Shown: positions 39,301-45,383 of the stretch, in pieces
Numbering within the stretch: the stretch's first letter is position 1
Layout of the letters: the number at the start of each line of letters is the position of its first letter
Assembly (NCBI RefSeq): GCF_018991925.1
Contig: NW_024753828.1
Span: 4,790,965 to 4,854,964 of the forward strand
Direction of reading: 5' to 3'
Source of the DNA: Homarus americanus
Lineage: Eukaryota; Arthropoda; Malacostraca; Decapoda; Nephropidae
Length of the DNA: 64,000 bases
Program-made: the position numbers and the translations under genes
The notes under the pieces: model-generated
What the model saw: only the letters and a program-made list of their open reading frames with translations
Database searches by the model: none
What the model was told of the DNA's origin: nothing

Positions 39301-42300
39301 ATACAGTACAGTACTGTACATGAGTAATAAAGTCAAAACAAAACTATATGAAGCTCAAGAGCCTAAGATGGTATGCCTCCTGCATCATGTATGTTTCTGC
39401 CTTAAATACATCATTAAAAGTAATGCAGTTTTGTATAATCAAAAATTAAAACCCAGAAGACTTATTATGTGTGAGATAATAAAGAGAGCGATTGACTGCC
39501 AGAGCAACATTGTACATGACATCAACAATCAGTGAATGTTTCCAAGATTGAAGAAAAATAAATTATACTGTACAATATTTACTTTTTTCTCCAGCAACAT
39601 TGTCCTTTTCTTCTTTTAATTCCTCTTTAACCTTAGTTGGTTCAGTCGCGTTTTTCTTGTCGTCGGCGTCGACGCTGGCCGGCGGCTCGGGCTTAAGGTC
39701 CCCCCAGCCAGTAAACTCTGCCGTGGAACTCACATCAAACCCCTGCCTTTCTTGCAACGCTGGCTTGGGCTTGGCCGCATTCACTGTCAAGTTTTACGGC
39801 ACATTAGCTGATACATTATACTGTGTGGCTGCTCACTAAGATGTGTGCGTTCATGTTAACAATATTATTACTGACTTAGAACACATTCCCACCACAAAAT
39901 AATAATAACAATACTAGCATTAATAATAATGGAGGACTTATTACTGCAACAAGTGACACACACACTGTCTTAAAGTAAGTACAGTACAGTACAGTACACT
40001 GTACAGTACAGTACTGTAATACAACAGTACTGTACAACAAGTGACACACACACACTGTCTTAAAGTAAGTACAGTACAGTACAGTACAGTACAGTACAGT
40101 ACACTGTACAGTACAGTACTGTAATACAACAGTACTGTACAACAAGTGACACACACACACTGTCTTAAAGTAAGTACAGTACAGTACAGTACAGTACAGT
40201 ACAGTACACTGTACAGTACTGTGTTGTGTTCACTCACCTGTTACACTCCATATACTGTATTACTACAGTACTGTATAACATGTGACACACACACACACAC
40301 ACACATACTGCCTTAAAGAAAGTACAGTACAGTACAGTACACTGTACAGTACTGTGTTGTGTTCACTCACCTGCTACACTCCATATACTGTATTACTACA
40401 GTACTGTACAACAAGTGACACACACACACTGCCTTAAAGGAAGTACAGTACAGTACACAGTACAGTACAGTACAGTACAGTACACTGTACAGTACTGTGT
40501 TGTGTTCACTCACCTGCTACACTCCATATACTGTATTACTACAGTACTGTACAACAAGTGACACACACACACTGCCTTAAAGGAAGTACAGTACAGTACA
40601 CAGTACAGTACAGTACAGTACAGTACACTGTACAGTACTGTGTTGTGTTCACTCACCTGCTACACTCCATATACTGTATTACTACAGTACTGTACAACAA
40701 GTGACACACACACACTGCCTTAAAGGAAGTACAGTACAGTACACAGTACAGTACAGTACAGTACAGTACACTGTACAGTACTGTGTTGTGTTCACTCACC
40801 TGCTACACTCCATATACTGTATTACTACAGTACTGTACAACAAGTGACACACACACACTGCCTTAAAGGAAGTACGGTACAGTACACAGTACAGTACAGT
40901 ACTGCATCCCCTCATCTGCCACACTCCATATATAATTATTCCTGTACTACACTACAGGTATTAAGTTCTTTATATAATGTACAGTAGAATTTGTTAAATA
41001 AAACTATCAAATTAAGTAATTTTTACACCAAGGTTAGTTTATTATACAGTATATCTAAACATTATTATCACCAACACAAACATGAGTCTCACCCTTAGGA
41101 GGCGTCTTCTTCAGCTCAGCAGCTTGGCCGCCCTTCAGTTTACCGCCCCCCATGCTGGACAGAATGGCCCCAATGCCACGCTGGAGGAGCAGCTGTGTTG
41201 CTACAATGAGAGGAACTGCTTTAGCTACTGTACAACTTTGTCTTCTCCATCCACACAAAACACACGGTAATCATCAGGGACTAGACACTTACTACACCAT
41301 TGAAATTAACAGTACAAAAATAACTTAAAATGTGAAAGTTTTGTATCACTCTAGAGTAGCTATAGACTAAATCATGCTCAAGGCTCAAGGCTGTATAGTT
41401 CCATGTTTCACTTAACAAGGGTTGATGTAGTTAGGACAATGTGTATATTGGAGACAACATCAACACGTATGGAAAAGTTTATTATGTCTGTTGCCCAGGA
41501 ATGTGAACTTGACTAAAAAAATAACCTAATCTCTATAACATACAACAAAATCAATATTGAAGTGATTAAAGTAATAATGATAAATAAAATTTCACTTAAA
41601 GTAAGGCAGGGTTCTGTACTAGCTTCATTTACTGTACTAGCTTTATTTACTTTAATTCAACAAGCTGGCATAACTAGCTAATATCTACATCTGACTTTCT
41701 ATCATCACACACGGTCTCAGTATTTACAGGTTGAAGACAATGTTAATTACTGTATATCACAACTGTAATCTAACTTACCACTTCTCAAGTGTTAATTATA
41801 ATACAGTATCATAAGTTTCCTTTTTGGTAAATCTAATCCATCATTAACCCACAGATTCTTCATATTAAATTGTAACACTTGTAAAATTAATTTGTTTTTG
41901 ATAATCCAGTACATTACTGTACATACTACTCTTTTATATTTATTTAACAAACCTTTCCAATTTATGATGATAATTCACATCAGTACATAAATCTTAAAAA
42001 AAATTATGATACCTCACTATTAAGTTTACAAAAAGCTTTAAATCTGTTGGCAAGTATATAGAGTACTGTACTGTACTGGACATGAACTGGCTCCAGGATG
42101 TACTGGGCAAGCTACCTTGGTACGGGGTATCTGTACCTATGCCAGTGTTGGTCAAGTCTGGTCTTGAAACAGCTCACACTCGGTGTCGTCACAACACTCC
42201 CTGGCAGATTGTTACAAGAGTTCACAACTCTCACTCCAAAAAAGTTTGCCCTAACAATTTTTTAAACTTGTGGCTTCTTCAACCTTAAGGTGTAACCTGT

Positions 42301-42879
42301 AGTGGGGCGGGCATCTGCCAGTTCCAGATATGAACACTCGACTAAGTAATGTCGTCTGAGGTATAAGCCAGACAGTTGCAGGTCCTCTAATCTCTCAGGG
42401 TAACTGAGGTACCTACCAAACCTCACAGGTTTCCGGACTTCGGTTTCTTCCTGAACTAACACTGGTGGTCCTCCTTTGGACATTTTAATCAACTGACAGT
42501 CTGTAGCATATCTCGAGGACCAGACGGGGTGACAGTACTCCAGACAGGGCAGCACCTCACTCTTGAAGAGCATTATGAGGGGCGGGCCATTGTGAAGTTG
42601 TATGATGATTTTACTGTATAACTTATTATCTGTCTACCTGGGACTCAATATTTTGTCTTACGTTGTTCTATGGGTTGACTGATTTTCTTGGTAATAATTC
42701 ATGACATATACAACATAATAAAACACAGTACAGCTGTAACGTACTATACAATAAACTACTGAAGACAGCACAAAACCACACACTGACAACCCTTTATCCA
42801 GTCGCTTCTATTAATGATATTTGTTTGAAAACCATTTCATTAGGTATGGAAACCCATTAAAATACTCACATTCCGACAT
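18743..42879 (-). CDS. U1/matrin-type zinc-finger protein, 17 coding exons, complete
   Basis: Predicted by joining 17 minus-strand exons, high to low coordinate: 42870-42879, 41093-41200, 39583-39783, 39117-39245, 37426-38109, 36388-36528, 35244-35429, 30130-30311, 29360-29428, 28206-28233, 26698-26791, 25012-25139, 24173-24203, 23539-23686, 20606-20722, 19406-19969, 18743-18829. All introns are GT-AG, phases agree at every junction, and the total is 2907 bp (968 codons plus TAG). Residues 544-568 form YYCELC...DLHCGGMKH, a C-x2-C-x12-H-x5-H U1/matrin-type finger; this family usually binds RNA or sits in spliceosomal and nuclear-matrix proteins. Around residues 427-452 is a basic NLS-like stretch (KRPSAGFKR...ENKRHRQ). 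Low-complexity parts are Q-rich (exon 4), GANMxSGGR repeats (exon 5), PPPML(A) repeats (exon 14), a Ser/Tyr/Pro YNPAA tail (exon 16) and a run of seven prolines (exon 17). Nuclear RNA-processing function is inferred. Orthologue not recognised; ZFR-, ZNF318- or ZNF326-like proteins are only loose comparisons. Confidence 0.85.
18890..19291. repeat. 28-bp minisatellite in the last intron
   Basis: About 14 units of GAGAGGGGTGGCTGGCCTTC plus TAGAGCAT, ending in an AC microsatellite (19294-19330). It lies between exons 16 and 17 of the zinc-finger gene. Confidence 0.95.
19406..19969 (-). CDS. Coding exon 16: helix then Ser/Tyr/Pro-rich YNPAA tail
   Basis: Acceptor CTTCTCCTCAG, donor CCTCCA|GTAAGT; phase 0-0, 564 bp, residues 753-940. 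It begins LISEAELKFNIVVELEKAA, then a hydrophilic Ser/Asn region and a repeated Tyr/Asn/Pro/Ala tail (GYNSAPHGYNPAA-like). Its acceptor and first roughly 26 bases are the founder of the 59-bp array just upstream. Confidence 0.85.
19945..20312 (-). repeat. 59-bp array duplicating the exon 16 acceptor
   Basis: Six to seven units. On the minus strand each holds ACTCTTCTCCTCAG|CTGATC and GAGGCTGAGCTAAA, that is the polypyrimidine tract, AG and first codons of exon 16. The unit at 19945-20003 is the functional one; the upstream copies would read LISEAELNL and then stop. Confidence 0.9.
20606..20722 (-). CDS. Coding exon 15: short helical segment
   Basis: Acceptor ATTTCCTCAG, donor GTTCAT|GTGAGT; phase 0-0, 117 bp, residues 714-752. 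The non-repetitive, helix-compatible sequence (NVATDVISMLLESLKEFHE) continues into exon 16 (LISEAELKFNIVVELEKA); together they look like a conserved C-terminal helical element. Confidence 0.85.
21066..21135. repeat. (AC)n microsatellite
   Basis: Interrupted CA/CG-CA repeats inside intron 14. Confidence 0.85.
21204..23513 (-). repeat. 41-bp array with donor-like units, about 56 copies
   Basis: Very homogeneous. On the minus strand each unit has GGTTCCTTCCTG|GTGAGTTA, then GTTTTATTG. It begins about 25 bp past the exon 14 donor (AAACTG|GTAAGTTAGT) and fills most of that intron. Confidence 0.95.
23539..23686 (-). CDS. Coding exon 14: PPPML(A) repeats
   Basis: Acceptor TTATGTCCCAG, donor AAACTG|GTAAGT; phase 2 to 0, residues 664-713. 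Four APPPM-type repeats (12-bp units) are followed by REHLSGETAGPLLKKL. The 41-bp array with donor-like units starts about 25 bp beyond its donor. Confidence 0.8.
23780..24040. repeat. Degenerate TATC/TCTA microsatellite
   Basis: CTATCTATCTA runs alternate with CATACTGAGTCT blocks; it lies in intron 13. Confidence 0.8.
24173..24203 (-). CDS. Coding exon 13 (31-bp micro-exon)
   Basis: Acceptor TTTTTTTCAG, donor AATAAG|GTACTT; phase 1 to 2; encodes NGYSRSDPLI plus two bases. It is short, but it is the only candidate that keeps frame between exons 12 and 14. Confidence 0.6.
24210..25005. other. Intron 12, no element recognised
   Basis: It holds a 65-codon plus-strand open frame (24245-24442) without splice context or recognised motifs. 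I see nothing else. Confidence 0.4.
25012..25139 (-). CDS. Coding exon 12
   Basis: Acceptor TTTTTCCTAG, donor ACAAA|GTAAGA; phase 2 to 1, residues 611-653. It is a charged, Gln/Arg/Tyr-rich stretch (YPQERVGSGRKERDYQG ... EGRQDQYEQ), consistent with a disordered nuclear protein. Confidence 0.8.
25228..26397 (+). mobile_element. Tigger-like transposon, degenerate, right end missing
   Basis: The left end TA|CAGTCGGTTCTCCTATAACG fits the pogo/Tigger type. It encodes an HTH region (25545-25740: SEVKRRKAINLKQKPDVIKQ) and, through frameshifts and stops, parts of the DDE domain: FNTDEAGLYCKRMPSRSYIS near 26120 and YQLKPVVVYHSASPHALKGY near 26265. No matching right terminus was found. It sits in intron 11. 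Confidence 0.8.
26698..26791 (-). CDS. Coding exon 11
   Basis: Acceptor CTTTTTTAG, donor TTTCAG|GTACAG; phase 1 to 2, residues 580-610. It encodes a Gly/Ser/Thr-rich linker (TSGVGTSDDTGKPGQE ... TGRLLQPASF). Confidence 0.75.
27323..27615 (+). mobile_element. Pogo-type MITE, GAGTTATGAAC family
   Basis: Ends CAGGCAGTCTCTGAGTTATG and ...GTAACTCAAGGACTGTCTG|TA are inverted repeats. The left TA is not intact. Confidence 0.65.
27691..28160. repeat. 56-bp minisatellite in intron 10
   Basis: About eight units containing GATACAGTTAGTCAATCCTC and AACAGGTGAACCTATC. A decayed unit lies between the array and the exon 10 donor. Confidence 0.95.
28206..28233 (-). CDS. Coding exon 10 (28-bp micro-exon)
   Basis: Acceptor TTTCATTGCAG, donor AAGG|GTGAGT; phase 0 to 1; encodes KKNLWEKMK plus one base. 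The 56-bp minisatellite (27691-28160) begins about 45 bp past its donor. Confidence 0.75.
28320..28560 (+). mobile_element. SINE-like sequence
   Basis: A tRNA box B-like GGTTCGATCCC is followed by a body (GAGTACCTAATTTTACAG...ATGCTGCCTCCTTGTA) shared, diverged, with 61745-61880. It lies in intron 9. Confidence 0.5.
28561..29350. other. Intron 9 remainder, nothing recognised
   Basis: AT-rich DNA without repeats or element ends that I can support. Confidence 0.4.
29360..29428 (-). CDS. Coding exon 9: second half of the matrin-type finger
   Basis: Acceptor ACTTACAG, donor TTAAAG|GTAACA; phase 0-0, 69 bp, residues 548-570. It reads LCFADMSEKKSLDLH, then CGGMKHLK, giving Cys549, His562 and His568. 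Skipping this exon would keep frame but destroy the finger. Confidence 0.85.
29613..29940. repeat. 37-bp minisatellite in intron 8
   Basis: Eight to nine units with ATTATACTCAACAGCTGTCA and CTTGTTATAACAATAA, decaying towards the exon 8 side. Confidence 0.9.
30130..30311 (-). CDS. Coding exon 8: first half of the matrin-type finger
   Basis: Acceptor TGATGAGTTTAG, donor TGTGAG|GTAAGA; phase 1 to 0, residues 487-547. It ends in GGKMGYYCE, which gives the first zinc-binding Cys. The acceptor and the first bases of this exon are the founder sequence of the large tandem array at 31197-34915. A MITE (30357-31196) now separates the exon from the array. An internal alternative acceptor (TTCTTTTCAAG, phase-compatible) exists at about 30204. 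Confidence 0.8.
30357..31196 (+). mobile_element. MITE, GTTAACGA family, copy 3
   Basis: Starts TA|CATTGGTCCCTCGGTTAACG, ends CGTTAACCGAGGGATCACTG|TA. It has inserted between exon 8 and its acceptor array, inside the repeated region. The interior is nearly the same as copy 1, including the (GAT)n tract. Confidence 0.9.
31197..34915 (-). repeat. 69-bp array duplicating the exon 8 acceptor, about 50 copies
   Basis: On the minus strand units carry CCTTATTGATGAGTTTAG|(T/C)TGAGGTTCACATT, matching the real junction at 30311-30312. The period of 69 bp (23 codons) produces a 570-codon plus-strand frame that I treat as spurious. Units from about 33250 to 34700 carry many indels; the rest are nearly identical. 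Confidence 0.95.
34920..35243. other. Proximal intron 7
   Basis: It contains two copies of a block with TATAAGGCTGGCCAGCTGTT about 50 bp apart (35057 and 35109). Nothing else seen. Confidence 0.5.
35244..35429 (-). CDS. Coding exon 7: NLS-like basic stretch
   Basis: Acceptor AGTGTTAG, donor GATTAG|GTGAGT; phase 1-1, residues 425-486. It carries KRPSAGFKR and ENKRHRQDG, a bipartite-NLS-like arrangement, then an acidic segment (NDDEESVYIADENRR) leading into the domain in exon 8. Confidence 0.85.
35430..36300. other. Intron 6, nothing recognised
   Basis: AT-rich sequence with TACTGTA strings; no repeats beyond these. Confidence 0.4.
36302..36335. repeat. (TG)n microsatellite
   Basis: Perfect GT dinucleotide run near the exon 6 donor. 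Confidence 0.95.
36388..36528 (-). CDS. Coding exon 6
   Basis: Acceptor GCTCACAG, donor GACAGAG|GTGATA; phase 1-1, residues 378-424. It encodes a Gln/Asn/Pro-rich stretch (KGPQQRNRGFQQNSL ... TPWGTQPPRDGSTDRG) with no recognised fold. A (TG)n microsatellite lies about 50 bp downstream in the next intron. Confidence 0.75.
36845..37290. repeat. 44-bp minisatellite in intron 5
   Basis: About ten units with CTATCCTGCCACCACCCTAT and CCCCTGTACCTGCTTATGG. On the minus strand each has CATAAGCAG|GTACAG. The period is not divisible by 3, so it is not coding. Confidence 0.95.
37426..38109 (-). CDS. Coding exon 5: GFD...GWGD module and nine-residue repeats
   Basis: Acceptor AATGTTCAG, donor AAATG|GTACGT; phase 1-1, residues 150-377. 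It starts with RHNRQQQKKDIGFDLN, continues into EFPGWGDNSGG, then about twenty GAN(M)(H/N)SGGR units encoded by a 27-bp minisatellite, and ends in a basic segment (MMNQRRNNYNREN). Gly/Arg/Asn-rich repeats of this type are typical disordered RNA-binding segments (inference). Units vary mainly His/Asn and Gly/Arg, so the frame is kept. Confidence 0.8.
37490..38025 (-). repeat. 27-bp coding minisatellite in exon 5
   Basis: About 20 units encoding GANM(H/N)SGGR. The frame is kept across the whole array. Confidence 0.95.
38110..39116. other. Intron 4, nothing recognised
   Basis: It contains an open minus-strand stretch (38430-38783) lacking splice sites that would fit the gene. No repeats. Confidence 0.4.
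39117..39245 (-). CDS. Coding exon 4: RGVG module with poly-Gln
   Basis: Acceptor TTCTTCTAG, donor AAAA|GTAAGA; phase 1-1, residues 107-149. It reads NQQAAPLHRGVGTLLSNLGS, then a CAA/CAG-type glutamine tract. It is the second copy of the module in exon 2. Confidence 0.75.
39583..39783 (-). CDS. Coding exon 3: GFD...GWGD module and acidic/Lys region
   Basis: Acceptor TTGACAG, donor AAAA|GTAAAT; phase 1-1, residues 40-106. It contains GFDVSSTAEFTGWGD followed by a charged stretch rich in K, E and D. The motif recurs in exon 5 as GFDLNPGSEFPGWGD. Base composition is more GC-rich than the flanking introns, as expected for coding sequence. Confidence 0.8.
39960..40915. repeat. Higher-order 143-bp array of CAGTA pentamers, (AC)n and AG|GTGAGT blocks
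   Basis: Six to seven units in intron 2, each with (TACAG)n, a CACACACA block and, on the minus strand, GGAGTGTAGCAG|GTGAGTGA. The first units lack part of the block. Confidence 0.9.
41093..41200 (-). CDS. Coding exon 2: RGIG module
   Basis: Acceptor CTCATTGTAG, donor AAGG|GTGAGA; phase 1-1, residues 4-39. It reads STQLLLQRGIGAILSSMGG, then a Gly/Lys-rich end. The RGIGAILSSMGG stretch resembles RGVGTLLSNLGS in exon 4. Confidence 0.75.
41201..42084. other. Intron 1, proximal part
   Basis: No element recognised; AT-rich with scattered TACTGTA. Confidence 0.4.
42085..42580 (-). mobile_element. LINE 3' fragment in intron 1
   Basis: The minus strand reads LFKSEVLPCLEYCHPVWSS, then RYLSYPERLEDLQLSGLY, and VRANFFGVRVVNSCNNLP after frameshifts. 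It is the same family as the 9362 and 44755 fragments. Confidence 0.75.
42870..42879 (-). CDS. Coding exon 1 (start codon exon) of the zinc-finger gene
   Basis: Minus strand reads ACCAATGTCGGAAT|GTGAGT. It supplies Met-Ser-Glu plus one base (phase 1), which fits exon 2 (CA...) to give Ser. The ATG context (ACCA before it) is good. The 5' UTR presumably extends to about 42960; its true start is not visible. A diverged copy of this exon and its surroundings lies at 4522-4531. Confidence 0.65.
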
Positions 42880-43189
42880 TGGTGGACGTATGTGTAAATA
42901 AAGTAAAGAATTGATGTGATGGCAGCGTCCACCACAACAACAACATGGTCAGTGTTAGAACAATACCACGAACACTACCACCAACATATTTATTTATCCA
43001 TTACTGTCTTATAAATATAAATTCAATAGATTGATAAATAATCAGTAACATTATCATTCAAGTTCACATTAGTTCATCATGTATGTTGATAGTGGAGATA
43101 TAGAAGCAACCATACTGGTAGTCTGGTACAGCAGTAACGTGTCAAGAGTTCGAGGTCTGTTTGGCCCGGACACACGTGAGAAGGTGTTG

Positions 43190-43664
43190 TAGTGGAATTC
43201 TCCCCTACAAACGCTGTTTGTCGCTGCCTAGCCGACCCCACCAATTCCCCAGTGTGTGCCTCGTGGTCTGGGTCAACCAGCGCCGCCATACATCACGGAG
43301 CGGGGGTCAACTGCTAAGCCACGCCTAACCCCGCTATTTAAGACCTGACCTCCTGGTGATCTCTCTCTTTCTACCTACAGCCGCAGCCAGCAACACCTCC
43401 TCCTCCGCCGCTGCCTGGCGGCCCTCGCTCCTCCGCCGCTGCCTGGCGGTCCTCTCTCCCGCCGGCGAGCATGGCGACCCACAAGCTGTTCTTCTCTGAG
43501 AGTCCTCACCAACCAGCTCTCTCTACATCACGCTTGTAACCATGCTGCCTTCCCAGCACCAAGCTGCATTGTACATCCAATACAACATGTATATAGAGAG
43601 CACATTGTGAGTTTCCTTTCTCCATTCCATCCTGAGTGTGAACCAAACAATCTCGAACCCCACA
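43190..43664 (+). mobile_element. Putative solo LTR, copy 1
   Basis: Begins TGTAGTGGAATTCTCC and ends ...CCCCACA (TG...CA), with a TATA-like CTATTTAAG at about 43334. A GTGT occurs on both sides, a possible short target duplication. It has inserted in LINE-derived sequence: the frame CGGACTTCGGTTTCTTCC to its right also occurs at 42430. Confidence 0.65.
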
Positions 43665-43819
43665 GTGTACATGTTAACCAGTATGGGTCCGACCCCACCA
43701 AACATCACAGGTTTCCCGGACTTCGGTTTCTTCCTGAACTAACACTAGATAGACCAACCGCCCGAACGGCTAACAAGTTGATAAGTGGTGAAAATTATAA
43801 AAGAAAAGGTACAGGATAT

Positions 43820-44205
43820 TGTAGTGGATTTCTCCCCTACAAACGCTGTTTGTCGCTGAGTAGCCGACCCCGCGAATTCCCCAGTGTGTGCCTCGTGGTC
43901 TGGGTCAACCAGCGCCGCCATACATCACGGAGGTCAACTACTAAGTCACGCCTACCCCCGCTTTTTAAGACCTGACCTCGTGGTGACCTCTTTCTTCTTC
44001 TAGCTACAGCCGCAGCAAGCTACACCACCTCCTCCGCCGCTGCCTGGCGGCCCTCGCTCCCGCCAGCGAGCATGGCGACCCACAAGCTGTCCTCTGAGCA
44101 CCCTCACCAACCAGCTCTCTCTTCATCACGCTTGTAACCACGCTGCCACTTCCCAGCACCAAGCTGCATTGTACATCCAATACAACATGTATACAGAGAG
44201 CACAT
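43820..44205 (+). mobile_element. Putative LTR, copy 2, lacking its 3' end
   Basis: Begins TGTAGTGGATTTCTCC and keeps the TATA-like box, but stops at GAGAGCACAT, where copy 3 starts directly. Confidence 0.65.
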
Positions 44206-44674
44206 TGTAGTGGAATTCTCCCCTACAAACGCTGTTTGTCGCTGCCTAGCTGACCCCACCAATTCCCCAGTGTATGCCTCGTGGTCTAGGTCAACCAGCG
44301 CCGCCATACACCACGGAGCGGGGGTCAACTGCTAAACCACGCCTACCCCCGCTATTTAAGACCTGACCTCGTGGGGATCTGTCTCTCTTTCTACCTACAC
44401 CAACCAGCCAGCAACACCTCCGCCTGCCTGGCGGTCCTCGCTCCTCCGCCTGCCTGGCGGTCCTCCCTCCCGCTGGCAAGCATGGCGACCCACAAGCTGT
44501 CCTTCTCTGAGCGTCCTCACCAACCAGCTCTCTCTACATCACGCTTGTAACCATGCTGCCTTCCCAGCACCAAGCTGCATTGTACATCCAATACAACATG
44601 TATATAGAGAGCACATTGTGAGTTTCCTTTCTCCATCCAATCCTGAGTGTGAACCAAACATCCTGAACCCCACA
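44206..44674 (+). mobile_element. Putative LTR, copy 3
   Basis: Begins TGTAGTGGAATTCTCC, TATA-like CTATTTAAG at about 44352, ends CCCCACA. It is followed by a further partial copy of the last 60 bp (44680-44735). Confidence 0.65.
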
Positions 44675-44754
44675 ACAATGTGACTTTCTTTTCTCCATCC
44701 CATCCTGAGTGTGAACCCAAACAACCCGTACCCCACAATATCACAGATATCACA

Positions 44755-45325
44755 GTACAGATATCTAGACGGTCTGTCCCTCGTAACGATCTTCAAGAGT
44801 GAAGTGCTTCCCATCTGGAGTACTGTCACCCCGTCTGGTCCCCGAGATATGCTAGGGACTGTCAGTTGGTTGAAAATGTTCAAAGGAGGGCCACCAGACT
44901 GGTGCCTGCATTTCGGCACCTCAACTACCCTGAGAGATTGGAGCGCCTAAACTTGCCTAGCTTATACTAGACGGACAAGGGGCGACCTATTTGAGGTGTA
45001 TAAGCATCTCAGGGGGCACTACTCAGTCGAGTGTCCTTTCTTGAAGCTGGCGGACGCTCGCCCCACAAGGGGTCACAGCTCAAGATTGAAGAAGCCGCAG
45101 GTCCAGAAAACTGTGAGGGCAAACTTTTTCGGAGTGAGAGTTGTAAACTCTTGGAACAATCTACCAGAAAGTGTTGTGACGGCACCAAGAGTGGAGCAGG
45201 TTCAGGTACATTCAGGAGCCGGTGCATGCCCAGTACTTGCCAACAGTGCATAACAGAGACGTGACCGATCGCCCAAGCGGCTAACGAGCCGTTCAGTGGT
45301 GAAGAGGATAGAAGTAAAAGTAAAA
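44755..45325 (+). mobile_element. LINE 3' fragment
   Basis: RYLDGLSLVTIFKSEVLP at the start, FFGVRVVNSWNNLPESV near the end. It has frameshifts and an internal deletion. Confidence 0.75.
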
Positions 45326-45383
45326 AAGAAGCAAGGACAAAAGCTAATGGTCTCCTCTACAAAATTAAGACTTTTGATATTAT

